Source of the DNA: an uncultured Muribaculaceae bacterium
GTDB lineage: Bacteria > Bacteroidota > Bacteroidia > Bacteroidales > Muribaculaceae
Direction: 5' to 3'
DNA length: 64,000 bases
Assembly: GCA_934555895.1 (NCBI GenBank)
Contig: CAKTFH010000001.1
Span: forward strand, 124,001-188,000
Under the pieces are notes generated by a model, which was given only the letters and a program-made list of their open reading frames with translations, ran no database searches and had not been told where the DNA came from. Below, piece after piece: positions 35,903 through 44,815 of this stretch. Each line of letters begins with the position of its first letter. Within the stretch, counting starts at the first letter, position 1. Position numbers and translations under genes: made by a program.

Positions 35903-37165
35903 ATGAAAGCATTAATGTTCGGGTGGGAGTTTCCACCTCACATTCTGGGCGGCCTCGGCACCGCAAGCTACGGCCTCACAAGAGGCATGTGGCAGTGTGG
36001 CGACATGGATATCACATTCGTGATTCCGAAGCCCTACGGCGATGAGGACAAAAGCTTCGCCCACATCATAGGTGCCTCACAGGTGCCCGTGGCATGGCGC
36101 GATGTCAGCCGCGACTATGTGGAGAGCCGCATCGGCAACGTAATGGACCCCGACCTCTACTTCCGTCTGCGCGACCACATCTACGCCGACTTCAACTACA
36201 TGCGCACCAACGACCTCGGCTGCATCGAATTCTCAGGACGCTATCCCGACAATCTGCTTGAGGAAATCAACAACTACTCGATAATGGCCGGAGTGGTGGC
36301 GCGAACCATCGATTTCGACATCATCCACTCGCACGACTGGCTCACATATCCCGCCGGTATACACGCCAAGCAGGTGACCGGCAAGCCGCTTGTAATCCAC
36401 GTGCACGCCACCGAATATGACCGCTCGAGAGGGAAACCCAACCCCACGGTGTTCGGCATCGAGCGCGACGGCATGCTCCACGCCGACCACATCATCACCG
36501 TGAGCAACCTCACCCGCCAGACCGTGATAGACAACTACGGCATAGACCCCGCCAAGGTCACCACCGTGCACAACGCCGTGGTGCCCCTGAGTCAGGAACT
36601 GCTTGATGTGCAAGTGACCAAGCCCAAAGAAAAGATTGTGACTTTCCTGGGACGAATCACCATGCAGAAAGGTCCGGAATATTTCGTGGAGGCCGCCGCC
36701 AAGGTATTGAAACTCAATCACAACGTACGCTTCGTAATGGCCGGTTCGGGCGACATGATGAACAAGATGATAACTCTCGCCGCAGAACGCGGCATCGCCG
36801 ACCGCTTCCACTTCCCCGGCTTCCAGAAAGGCAAGCAAGTGTATGAGATGCTCAAGGCCAGCGATGTCTACATGATGCCCTCTGTGTCGGAACCCTTCGG
36901 CATCTCGCCCCTCGAGGCCATGCAGATGGGAGTGCCCTCCATAATCTCGAAACAGAGCGGCTGCGCCGAAATCCTCACCAACGTGATAAAGACCGACTAC
37001 TGGGACATCGACGCCATGGCCGACGCCATCTATTCCATCATAACCTATCCCGCAATGTACAACCAGCTCCGCGAGGACGGCCTCAAGGAGGTGAACCAGA
37101 TCACATGGGACAAGGCCGGAAAGAAGGTAATCGACATCTATAAAAAAGTGCTCGGCTGGCAGTAA
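35903..37165 (+). CDS. GT4-family glycosyltransferase, probable glycogen synthase
   Basis: 420 residues. The start MKALMFGWEFPPHILGGLGTASYGLTRGM has the glycine-rich loop of starch/glycogen-synthase-like GT4 enzymes. IIHSHDWLTYPAGIHAK, VIHVHATEYDRSRG, TVHNAV and the nucleotide-sugar site PSVSEPFGISPLEAM (paired Glu) follow. In this gene order it is the usual glycogen synthase of Bacteroidetes, elongating alpha-1,4-glucan from UDP- or ADP-glucose. The donor is not readable. Confidence 0.88.
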   Translation: MKALMFGWEFPPHILGGLGTASYGLTRGMWQCGDMDITFVIPKPYGDEDKSFAHIIGASQVPVAWRDVSRDYVESRIGNVMDPDLYFRLRDHIYADFNYMRTNDLGCIEFSGRYPDNLLEEINNYSIMAGVVARTIDFDIIHSHDWLTYPAGIHAKQVTGKPLVIHVHATEYDRSRGKPNPTVFGIERDGMLHADHIITVSNLTRQTVIDNYGIDPAKVTTVHNAVVPLSQELLDVQVTKPKEKIVTFLGRITMQKGPEYFVEAAAKVLKLNHNVRFVMAGSGDMMNKMITLAAERGIADRFHFPGFQKGKQVYEMLKASDVYMMPSVSEPFGISPLEAMQMGVPSIISKQSGCAEILTNVIKTDYWDIDAMADAIYSIITYPAMYNQLREDGLKEVNQITWDKAGKKVIDIYKKVLGWQ

Positions 37166-37227
37166 CACACCAGGCGTCAGCCACATATCAGTTAACCACA
37201 CCCACTAACAACTCATAACACACCACG

Positions 37228-38652
37228 ATGAAGGCAATCTGCTTTTACTTTCAGATACATCAGCCGTTCCGTCTGAAACGCTACCGCTTCTTCGACATCG
37301 GCAACGACCATTACTATTTCGACGATTTCGCCAACGACGACATCATCACCCGCATAGCACACCGCAGCTACATCCCCGCCGCACAGAGCCTGCTGCGCAT
37401 GATAGAGGACACCAACGGTGCTTTCCGCTGCGCATTCTCCATCACAGGCGTGGCTCTCGAGCAAATCGAGCAGTATGTGCCCGAGCTTCTCGACCTCCTC
37501 AAGAAACTCGCCGCCACCGGCAAGGTCGACTTCCTGGCCGAGACCTACGACCACTCGCTGGCTTCGCTCGCCGACCCCGAGGAGTTTGCCATTCAGGTGA
37601 AGCTGCATACCGACAAAATCAAGGAGCTCTTCGGCATCACACCCAAGGTGTTCCGCAACACCGAGCTCATCTACTCCGACGACATTGCGCCGCAGATATA
37701 TGCCATGGGCTTCAAGGGATGCATCACCGAAGGCGCCAAGCACATCCTCGGCTGGAAGAGTCCCAACTATGTGTATGCCGCAGCTTCGGCCCCCAAACTC
37801 AAGCTGCTGCTTAAGAACGACAAACTGAGCGACGACATAGCACGCCGCTTCAACGATACCTCGTGGAACGAATACCCACTCACCGCCGACAAATACATCG
37901 GCTGGATAGCCGACACACCGCAGGAGGAGCAGGTGTTCAACCTTTTCATGAATCTTGAGACATTCGGCGAGTTCCAGACCGCCGACACGGGCATATTCCA
38001 GTTCCTCGAGGCACTTCCCCGCTTCGCCCGCGAGCGCGGCGTGGAGTTCATAACTCCCTCCGAGGCCATCAAGACATTCAAGCCCGTCGATACCCTGTCG
38101 GTAGTGCATCCCATCAGCTGGGCCGACGAGGCCCGCGACACATCGGCATGGCTCGGCAACCAACTGCAGAACGAGGCATTCAACAAGCTCTATTCCGTGG
38201 CCGAGCGTGTGCGCCTGAGCGACAACCGCAAGCTCAAAGAAGACTGGGGACGCCTCCAGGCATCGGACCACCTCTTCTACATGTCGACAAAGCATATGGC
38301 CGACGGCGCGGTCCACTCCATGTTCTCGCCTTACGAAACACCCTATCAGGCTTTCACTAATTACATGAATGTACTCGCCGACTTCATCGTGCGCGTTGAG
38401 GAGCAGTACCCCATGAGCATCGAAAACGAGGAGCTCAACTCGCTGCTCACCACCATCCGCAACCAAAGCCGCGAAATAGAGACCCTCAACAAAGAAATAT
38501 CCAGCTACCGTCTCAACGAAGAGCACCTCAACGAGGAGCACGCCCTGCGCGAGGCTCCCAAGGAGGAGAAACCCAAAGCTGCCGCAAAAACCAAGAAGGC
38601 CGGCTGCAAAACCAAGGCTACCAAAGCTTCAACCAAAAAAGCTGATAAATAA
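37228..38652 (+). CDS. GH57 alpha-amylase/4-alpha-glucanotransferase-like enzyme
   Basis: 474 residues. The family marks are CFYFQIHQPFR at the N-terminus, FSITGVALEQIEQ, the nucleophile region FRNTELIYSDDIA and an acidic FLMNLETFGEFQ block. The last ~65 residues are a coiled coil followed by a Lys/Ala-rich tail (AKTKKAG), unusual for the core family and perhaps a binding tail for an acidic or polymeric partner. It is cytoplasmic. It completes the glycogen operon, where it probably trims or rearranges alpha-glucan chains. Confidence 0.9.
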   Translation: MKAICFYFQIHQPFRLKRYRFFDIGNDHYYFDDFANDDIITRIAHRSYIPAAQSLLRMIEDTNGAFRCAFSITGVALEQIEQYVPELLDLLKKLAATGKVDFLAETYDHSLASLADPEEFAIQVKLHTDKIKELFGITPKVFRNTELIYSDDIAPQIYAMGFKGCITEGAKHILGWKSPNYVYAAASAPKLKLLLKNDKLSDDIARRFNDTSWNEYPLTADKYIGWIADTPQEEQVFNLFMNLETFGEFQTADTGIFQFLEALPRFARERGVEFITPSEAIKTFKPVDTLSVVHPISWADEARDTSAWLGNQLQNEAFNKLYSVAERVRLSDNRKLKEDWGRLQASDHLFYMSTKHMADGAVHSMFSPYETPYQAFTNYMNVLADFIVRVEEQYPMSIENEELNSLLTTIRNQSREIETLNKEISSYRLNEEHLNEEHALREAPKEEKPKAAAKTKKAGCKTKATKASTKKADK

Positions 38653-38687
38653 ATATCCTTTCGACCGGTTCGACATCCGGCCAAATT

Positions 38688-39040
38688 TAAGAGCTTGTTT
38701 AATAATAAATGTTGCAGGCAGGGTCGCATAGCTTGAGACGGTTTCCGTCATGTGACGAAGGAGTGTACTGAAGTACATGACTGAGGAACATGGCAGAAAC
38801 CGGCCAAGATATGCGAAGCAATGGCGATTTTATAATCACAGGTATTCACCTCCGACAATTGAACAGTCATAAAAATATGTCAATTATATGAAAAATAATA
38901 CTCCCCCTACGGCCATTCGCCGGCATCTTTCCGCTTGATCTTCGGTCGTTATGGAACCCCATAACTCCCTCATCGCAAGCGAAAATCTGCGCGACGACTG
39001 ACCGCCCTGCCAATAACATTTATTATTAAACAAGCTCTAA
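38688..39040. mobile_element. MITE-like element, 347 bp, with terminal inverted repeats and TAA target duplication
   Basis: The ends (38691-38713 and 39015-39037) are perfect 23-base inverted repeats starting GAGCTTGTTTAATAA. After three mismatches the match resumes with GGCAGGG, giving an imperfect 33-base terminal repeat. TAA flanks both sides (38688-38690 and 39038-39040), as expected for a 3-base target duplication. GAGC ends and a TNA duplication fit IS5-family (IS1031-type) insertion sequences. No transposase is encoded, so it would move only if a full-length relative supplied one. A short internal hairpin TGTACT/AGTACA lies at 38764-38777. Confidence 0.8.
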
Positions 39041-39042
39041 AA

Positions 39043-39084
39043 CCCCGCGCTCCCTCGTTGTCACGAGTCAGGCGCGGGGATTTT
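39043..39084. terminator. Bidirectional terminator, mainly for the C10 protease gene
   Basis: CCCCGCGC (39043-39050) pairs with GCGCGGGG (39072-39079); inside it CTCGT pairs with ACGAG. TTTT follows on the plus strand and also on the minus strand, so it can act both ways. Confidence 0.85.
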
Positions 39085-39109
39085 ATTTCTGTTGCCCTCA
39101 GGGCGGGAA

Positions 39110-41956
39110 TCAGAGCATCGCCTTGCGGGTGGCGGTGGCGCCGTTGGCGTCGGTTACAGTCACTATCACCATGCCCGAAAGACCTGAGAGGTCGATGGTG
39201 GCGCTGTGGCCGTTTTTCTCTACCGGAGCAGCGAGGAGTGTGCCCGTGGGGCTGAATACCGCTGCCGATACGATATCGGCGTCAGACAGCGCCACAGCCA
39301 CGCGTGAGCGGGTGTTCACGCCGAGGGTGAGACCGGTCTTCACCGATACGCTCTCCACCGCGCCGGCCTCATTGATGCGGAAATACACATCGCCGCTTAT
39401 CTGGGTGCCTTCAGAGTTGTGAAGCGAAGCACAGTAAAGTTTGCCCGGAGAGGCAGAGTTGAAGCTGAAAGCCACCGAGTCGCTGACCTTCACGCCCTGT
39501 TTCATCACATAATTGTCGGTCTGCAACACACCTATCTGATTCATAGTATCGCCGTCCCACACTCCTAACAGGAAGTGGTCGGTGATGTCGGTATTGGCGC
39601 ATGTTATTTCATATGAGAACTCAAGCCGCGAGGGGTCGGCATGCTCGCTGTCGCCCTCGAAAATAAACGAATCTACCAAATATTCCGGCACCACAGCATC
39701 GGGGTCGGTTTCCACGCTCACTACATCCACCGTGTCAATCAGATACAGACCTTCTTCATCGTTGCCGAGAATAGCGAAGATATACTCGGTGTTGCGCTGG
39801 AAATCGGGGCTGTAGTAGGTAAAATTAAGCGGAAGTGTGAATGTCTCGGTTTTTCCGGCGCCTATGGTGATGGCGTGGAAATTATCGTCGAGAGCCATCA
39901 CATCGCCCTCCTCGGTGATAAGCGCTCCCGACACATCGAGGCTGAGGGCTGTCTTGGTGGGATTGGAGAATACGAAACTGTAAGTACCCTGCTTGCCGTA
40001 ATAGAGCGGAGTCATAATCATCGACGACACCACGCCGGGTTTCTGTGTATCCTCCTCAATTACCTGAGTTACTCCGAAGATATGGATTATATCCATTTCA
40101 TCGGGATTATATAGCACCGCATAATAGTCGGTGTTGGTCAGGAAGCCATACTGCGGCTGCAGCGTGAACTCGACGGTGCGCTCCACGGTCTGTTTCGAGC
40201 CGATGCTGTAGGTCACGGGGTCGGTAACAGCCATTATATAACCGTCGCCGGTCACCAAAGCGAATGCCACGGGGAGGTCGACGGCAACATCGGTGCCGTT
40301 GAATATGCTGGCTGTATAAGAGCCGCTTTTGCCACTTATGAGTTTGCCGTTGAGAGTAGCGGTGACCACTTCTACCTTGGTGCTCTCCTCATGACCTATG
40401 GAGGCCACGCCGCCTTTCATCTCCACCACGGCATAGTTCTTCTCGCCGTAGTTGCACTTCGACGGAAGCCAGTCTGCGCCACTCAGGTCGGCGAGGCTGA
40501 ACCAGTCCTTGTCTTTAGTGACGATGCGTGCGCGGTATGTGCCGTCGGGGAGCGACGAGGGGATGCTGGCCGAATAACCGCCTATGCCGCTGTAAGGCTT
40601 GAAGACACCCTCCTCTTTCTTACCGACATAAGTTTTCTTGCCCGTCTCCATATTCTCCATCTCGCAGTTGAGCTCGAGAGTGGCTGTGACATAGGTCATG
40701 TTGAACCATCCGTTTTCCGACATGCTGAAGTCGAGCTTATTGCCGGAAATTGTGGCCACAAACTCGCCGAACTGATAGAGCTGCACCTGTGGACGCTGCG
40801 TGCCGTCCATGGGCGGCCGGGCGTTGAGCATGGCGCACTGCATGGTGTTGTAGCCGCCCTCATATCCGCCGGTGCCCTGCCCTGCCGGGTTGAGAGCGTC
40901 AATGGCGAAATAAGCGTCGTAGAAGCCGTTCCAGCCCCAGTTGATATGAAACAGACCGTTGCCGTCGTAACCGTCGCACACAAAGGCGTGACCGCCGCCG
41001 GGCGCCTGACCCGAATAGTAGACAGGACCTACATTCTTCAGGTTGTCGATGAGCATCTGCTCCCATTCTTCTTTTGAATAATGGTCGCGATAATAGAGCC
41101 ATGTAGCCACATCGTAGTTGAATGTGTTCACCATGGCGCTCACCATGTCGAGGTCAGAAGCTCCCGACCCCTCGAATGCATAGGCCATGTTCATGGCGTA
41201 GCCGCATGTAATCATGAGGTTGGCTACCGCCTCTTTCTGAGCCTGCGTAGAAGCGGTGTACATGTATTCGTCGGCCATGTTGCCCCAGTCGAATGTCACA
41301 TTCAGGCTGCGTGTGAGCTGCGTGTCGTAAAATGTGGCGTGACCGTTGCCGGTGGCGCGTGCGGGGTATTCAAAGTAGTTCATCACCTGGGCCGCAGCCG
41401 TGGCCACACATCCGGTGGGGGTATGCTCGCTGCCCGAAGCCGGTGTATAGAGGTTGTAGGGGTCATCCTGGCTCCATGTGGTGGTGAGCAGAGGCTTTAT
41501 AGCTCCCGGACGGGTGATTTGTGCCGGTGACTTCGAAGCATAGTCTTTTCTGAGGATGAGCTTGCCGCGGTGCTCTGCACCGGACTGTGCCACACTATCG
41601 GCCCACGCTATCTGGCGGGCATACTGACTGAGCCACCACTTGAGCTGTGGAGGCATCTTCGATGGGTCAGCCTCTCCATCGCCATAGCCGAGAAGGGGCA
41701 GCGCGAGGTCGTCGGCGCCGGCGAGCAGCCAGCCGCCACCGTCTCGGGCGAAGAGATAAGCCGCAGGGGCACCATGCTGTGTCTCCACAGTGCTGACGAG
41801 CGCAGGAGCGTCCATAGCTATGGAAAGCGCTTTGCGGGGCTGCCCGTCGGAAAGTTTCAGACGTGAGAGGGCCTGTTCCGGGGTAAGCGGTGCAGCAGTT
41901 GCAGCCGCGGCTCCGAACATCAGCGCAGTTACAGTAGCTGTAATTATTCTATTCAT
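39110..41956 (-). CDS. Secreted C10-family (streptopain-like) cysteine protease
   Basis: 948 residues. A signal peptide (1-22) and an inhibitory propeptide-like region (to ~150) precede the peptidase. There the catalytic Cys183 lies in TPTGCVATAAAQVMNYFEYP and His323 in GGGHAFVCDGYDGNGLFHINWGWNG. The remaining ~550 residues are repeated beta-sandwich units, ending in a short sorting-like domain (AVFSPTGTLLAAPVEKNGHSATIDLSGLSG...VTDANGATATRK). C10 enzymes include streptopain and prevotella interpain and degrade host or dietary proteins. The long C-terminus suggests surface attachment or substrate binding. Confidence 0.9.
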   Translation of the reverse strand: MNRIITATVTALMFGAAAATAAPLTPEQALSRLKLSDGQPRKALSIAMDAPALVSTVETQHGAPAAYLFARDGGGWLLAGADDLALPLLGYGDGEADPSKMPPQLKWWLSQYARQIAWADSVAQSGAEHRGKLILRKDYASKSPAQITRPGAIKPLLTTTWSQDDPYNLYTPASGSEHTPTGCVATAAAQVMNYFEYPARATGNGHATFYDTQLTRSLNVTFDWGNMADEYMYTASTQAQKEAVANLMITCGYAMNMAYAFEGSGASDLDMVSAMVNTFNYDVATWLYYRDHYSKEEWEQMLIDNLKNVGPVYYSGQAPGGGHAFVCDGYDGNGLFHINWGWNGFYDAYFAIDALNPAGQGTGGYEGGYNTMQCAMLNARPPMDGTQRPQVQLYQFGEFVATISGNKLDFSMSENGWFNMTYVTATLELNCEMENMETGKKTYVGKKEEGVFKPYSGIGGYSASIPSSLPDGTYRARIVTKDKDWFSLADLSGADWLPSKCNYGEKNYAVVEMKGGVASIGHEESTKVEVVTATLNGKLISGKSGSYTASIFNGTDVAVDLPVAFALVTGDGYIMAVTDPVTYSIGSKQTVERTVEFTLQPQYGFLTNTDYYAVLYNPDEMDIIHIFGVTQVIEEDTQKPGVVSSMIMTPLYYGKQGTYSFVFSNPTKTALSLDVSGALITEEGDVMALDDNFHAITIGAGKTETFTLPLNFTYYSPDFQRNTEYIFAILGNDEEGLYLIDTVDVVSVETDPDAVVPEYLVDSFIFEGDSEHADPSRLEFSYEITCANTDITDHFLLGVWDGDTMNQIGVLQTDNYVMKQGVKVSDSVAFSFNSASPGKLYCASLHNSEGTQISGDVYFRINEAGAVESVSVKTGLTLGVNTRSRVAVALSDADIVSAAVFSPTGTLLAAPVEKNGHSATIDLSGLSGMVIVTVTDANGATATRKAML

Positions 41957-41983
41957 CTACGAGGTTATTAAAATCAGCTTTGC

Positions 41984-42014
41984 GCCTGCAAAGATACAAT
42001 ATAAATTTGCAGGC
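41984..42014 (-). promoter_or_regulatory. C10 protease promoter with an overlapping inverted repeat
   Basis: On the minus strand TATCTTTG (41989-41996) is the -7 box; a weak TTG lies ~19 bases upstream. A perfect 9-base inverted repeat, GCCTGCAAA (41984-41992) and TTTGCAGGC (42006-42014), straddles the box and could be an operator. Confidence 0.6.
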
Positions 42015-42049
42015 ACAAGCATAATGTTGCTAAATCATGGCAAACTGCA

Positions 42050-44035
42050 TCAATCTGCCACCAAAGGCAGACGGGCTATGAGGTCGTCGCGGAGGGCGGT
42101 CTTTTTCGAGATGTGATCAAGCACCATCTTTACGAAGGGGTCACGTTCGAAATCGCCGCGCACATGCTCGAAGTCGCCACGGCGGTTGCCGTCGCTTGCG
42201 GCGTCAATGCCGAATCCGATGCGGGCCACTGCCGAAAACTCTTTGCGGGCATCGTCGTAGAGCATGTTGTCGAGGCGCACCACATTGTCGATCCAGCGGT
42301 CGGCTATGGCGCGTATATCCTCCATGGTAAGCTCGTCTATATCCTTGCCCCACCAGCGTCGGAAGTTGTCGACCACCCAGGTCCACTCCAGCTCGTAGTA
42401 GTTGTCGGAGAGCCAGCGCAGGCGCTCGTTCACATCCAGCATGGTGGCCAGCCGCCCCGAAGTAATGTCGGCACAAAGCTTCTTCACCTCGGTTTTCGGA
42501 GCGAAAAGTCCGGCTATGTCGAGCCATTCGCCTGTGCCCTCCTCAAGAGTGGGCTTCAGACGGCGGTGCAGGTCGGCCTCATCGGTGATGGGAGCGCCCT
42601 CGAGACGCTTGAGCACAGAGTTGCCCATGAACTTGTCGATGGCCATGGAGTAGTAACCGCGTCCCTTGCGCAGGGCCGAGGCAGTTATGATCATGCCCTG
42701 ATATGAATAATGGCCCGAAGTGGCGCCGGCTGTGCTCTCGATATCGTCGAGCAGCGTGATGCCGTCCATCATCTTCTGCACGGTGTAGGGGCTGAGAAGA
42801 TTGAAGTTGATGAAGTCAAGTATATGTTTGGTGCGTCGCTTGTCGCGTTTGGGCCACTTCATGGCGTCGCGTATGGTGCCCACGCTCTTGAGGTTCACAC
42901 CCGGCACTAGGTGTGCCACGCCGGTGCTCTCTATGAGGTAGCTGAAAGGCAGACGCGAGGTATCGGGATGGTTCACATGGCGGCCCATCACGAGCGAGAA
43001 GGCGCCTATGTGGGCGGGCCAGAGCACGTAGCTGTCGCTGGTGGTCTTCGACCCGCGGTCGACCACACCCTGGTGGATGGGGCCGAGCTTGTACATGTGG
43101 TTGCTCTGGTTCGAGCCGCTGCCTGCGTTAAGGAACGAGAACATGCCGGCGATGAGCAGCGACGATTTATGCATTGTCACCGTGTAGGGACCTGCGAACA
43201 CTGCGGCTGCCTCGCCGTTCTCGCACGCACAGTTGGCGAAAAACAGCGAATCGTGAGCCGAGAAAAGGCGTGTGAGCTGTGTGGCCTGTCCCACAAAGGT
43301 GTGCACGAGCACCGTGCCCTCGGTAACCCTGGCTCCGGCGCAAACGATGAAATCGCGTCCCATCACGTTGGGACCCACAAGCACAGGGTCGTCGGGCTCC
43401 GACATTATCGAGCCGTTGGAGAGACTTTTGGCGCCGTCGATGGTAGTGCAGGGGCCCACATACACATCGCGCAGCGAGCCGGCATTTATTATGGTCACAT
43501 TCTCGCCGATGGTGCCCACAGAGCTGCGGCGCGTCTCCACATATTCCTCCACAAGGCGGCGCAGGCTCTCGGTGAGCTGCTTGTCGTGGCGGTACATGGC
43601 CAGCAGATAGGCCACCTGAGCCGAAAGACAGTCGTAAAGAGGCACCTCGCGACCGCCGGTCTCGTTGAGCACCGACACCTCCACACCGTTGCCGAAGGTA
43701 GAGCTTCCGGTCATGGCCACACAAGCAGTATTTTCTATCACGGTGCCCGCGCCGATAGTGTAGTCGGCTATGTAGTTGCCTATGCGGTTTATAAGCACAT
43801 TGTTTCCCACATGGCAGTTGTGCACCGTGGCATAGTAGATACCGGTTTCCTGTGGTATGTGGCCGTCGCGAAGGATGGTCTCCTCGGTAGTGCCGAGAGC
43901 CACATTGCCTGAAAAGTTCACGAAACGATAATGCTCGGGGCGGAAGGGATCGGCCACCTCCACGAGGTCCCACTGTGAGCAACGGCAACCGTTGTTCTCA
44001 AGCGCCTGACGCTCGTCGGCTGTAAGTTTTCTCAT
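42050..44035 (-). CDS. DUF4954 protein, left-handed beta-helix
   Basis: 661 residues. Residues ~60-330 contain many hexapeptide-like turns, as in VHNCHVGNNVLINRIGNYIADYTIGAGTVIENTACV and VYVGPCTTIDGAKSL. This indicates a left-handed beta-helix, the fold of sugar-nucleotide and acyl transferases. The C-terminal part is helical. The order matches the Bacteroidetes DUF4954 family, whose enzymatic role is unknown. There is no signal peptide. rmlC lies 117 bases upstream on the same strand. Confidence 0.85.
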   Translation of the reverse strand: MRKLTADERQALENNGCRCSQWDLVEVADPFRPEHYRFVNFSGNVALGTTEETILRDGHIPQETGIYYATVHNCHVGNNVLINRIGNYIADYTIGAGTVIENTACVAMTGSSTFGNGVEVSVLNETGGREVPLYDCLSAQVAYLLAMYRHDKQLTESLRRLVEEYVETRRSSVGTIGENVTIINAGSLRDVYVGPCTTIDGAKSLSNGSIMSEPDDPVLVGPNVMGRDFIVCAGARVTEGTVLVHTFVGQATQLTRLFSAHDSLFFANCACENGEAAAVFAGPYTVTMHKSSLLIAGMFSFLNAGSGSNQSNHMYKLGPIHQGVVDRGSKTTSDSYVLWPAHIGAFSLVMGRHVNHPDTSRLPFSYLIESTGVAHLVPGVNLKSVGTIRDAMKWPKRDKRRTKHILDFINFNLLSPYTVQKMMDGITLLDDIESTAGATSGHYSYQGMIITASALRKGRGYYSMAIDKFMGNSVLKRLEGAPITDEADLHRRLKPTLEEGTGEWLDIAGLFAPKTEVKKLCADITSGRLATMLDVNERLRWLSDNYYELEWTWVVDNFRRWWGKDIDELTMEDIRAIADRWIDNVVRLDNMLYDDARKEFSAVARIGFGIDAASDGNRRGDFEHVRGDFERDPFVKMVLDHISKKTALRDDLIARLPLVAD

Positions 44036-44152
44036 AATTAAAAATGTGTGTTATAGAGGTTTAGACAAAACCGGTGTCCTTAGGCGGCGGCCAGCCGGCA
44101 TAATGTGAGAGGAGATGAGAGCTGGAAAAATAAAAATATAGAGACGAGGAGG

Positions 44153-44719
44153 TTAAGGTATGAAATCGGCCACAAGAGGAGCGATCTCTTCAAGCGCCAT
44201 CCCGTGGAGGTCCTTGGGGCTCAGGAGCGCTTCCTCGCGCAGAGGCCAGCGCACTCCCACCGCAGGATCGTCGAAGCGCAGAGTTGCCTCGGCCTGCGGA
44301 CAATAGATATTATCGACCTTATACTGAAACTGCGCCACATCGCTGAGCACCTGGAAACCATGTGCGAAATAGCGCGGGACGAATAACTGAAGGTGATTCT
44401 CAGCCGACAGCATCACCTCGAGATGCCGCCCGAAAGTGACCGAACCGGGACGGAGATCGACCACCACATCAAGCACCGCGCCCTGCGACACCCTCACCAG
44501 TTTGGCCTGCGAGGCGTTGCCTCGCTGCAAATGCAGTCCGCGCAACACTCCGCGGGTGGAGACCGACTCATTGTCCTGCACAAATTCCAGGTCGGGGCGC
44601 CCTATGGCCCGGCGCAACTCCTCGAGCCGCAACGTTTCCATGAAATATCCGCGCGTATCACCCATGCAACGGGGTTCTATCAGCCATACACCTTCTATAG
44701 CTGTTGGAATATAGTTCAT
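44153..44719 (-). CDS. rfbC: dTDP-4-dehydrorhamnose 3,5-epimerase
   Basis: 188 residues, full length for RmlC/RfbC. The signatures are DTRGYFMETL, NESVSTRGVLRGLHLQRG with the catalytic His, GAVLDVVVDLRPGSVTFG, FVPRYFAHGFQVLSD, and YKVDNIYCPQAE with the catalytic Tyr. It epimerises C3 and C5 in dTDP-L-rhamnose synthesis for surface polysaccharide. No rmlA, rmlB or rmlD is beside it, so the other steps are encoded elsewhere. A -7 box at 44740-44747 is its likely promoter. Confidence 0.94.
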   Translation of the reverse strand: MNYIPTAIEGVWLIEPRCMGDTRGYFMETLRLEELRRAIGRPDLEFVQDNESVSTRGVLRGLHLQRGNASQAKLVRVSQGAVLDVVVDLRPGSVTFGRHLEVMLSAENHLQLFVPRYFAHGFQVLSDVAQFQYKVDNIYCPQAEATLRFDDPAVGVRWPLREEALLSPKDLHGMALEEIAPLVADFIP

Positions 44720-44724
44720 AGGGG

Positions 44725-44756
44725 TTTGTAAATTATTCGCAAAATTAGTAATTTTG
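44725..44756 (+). promoter_or_regulatory. Promoter of the GlmU-like gene
   Basis: TTTG (44725-44728), 20 bases, TAATTTTG (44749-44756): a near-ideal Bacteroidales promoter. The -7 box nearly abuts the divergent rfbC box. Confidence 0.75.
44740..44747 (-). promoter_or_regulatory. -7 box of rfbC, back-to-back with the divergent promoter
   Basis: TAATTTTG on the minus strand, one base away from the plus-strand -7 box. No clear -33 box. Confidence 0.5.
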
Positions 44757-44815
44757 CCTTATATATAAAAAATTCTGTAGGTCCAACCACCTCACAACCA
44801 TAATAACGAGGGATT

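Larger units (their letters stand above)
38653..39109. other. 457-base intergenic region with a MITE and a terminator
   Basis: Almost all of it is explained by the inverted-repeat element at 38691-39037 and the hairpin at 39043-39084. No open reading frame of note was seen. Confidence 0.75.

Noticed and set aside
37213..38541. Long minus-strand open frame (442 residues) over the GH57 gene
   Set aside because: It is the antisense shadow of the GH57 gene: no signal, no family motif, and high-GC codon patterns that produce long antisense frames in this chromosome.
42113..43912. Plus-strand open frames across the DUF4954 gene
   Set aside because: Shadows of the minus-strand gene, which has a coherent beta-helix repeat and good start and stop context.
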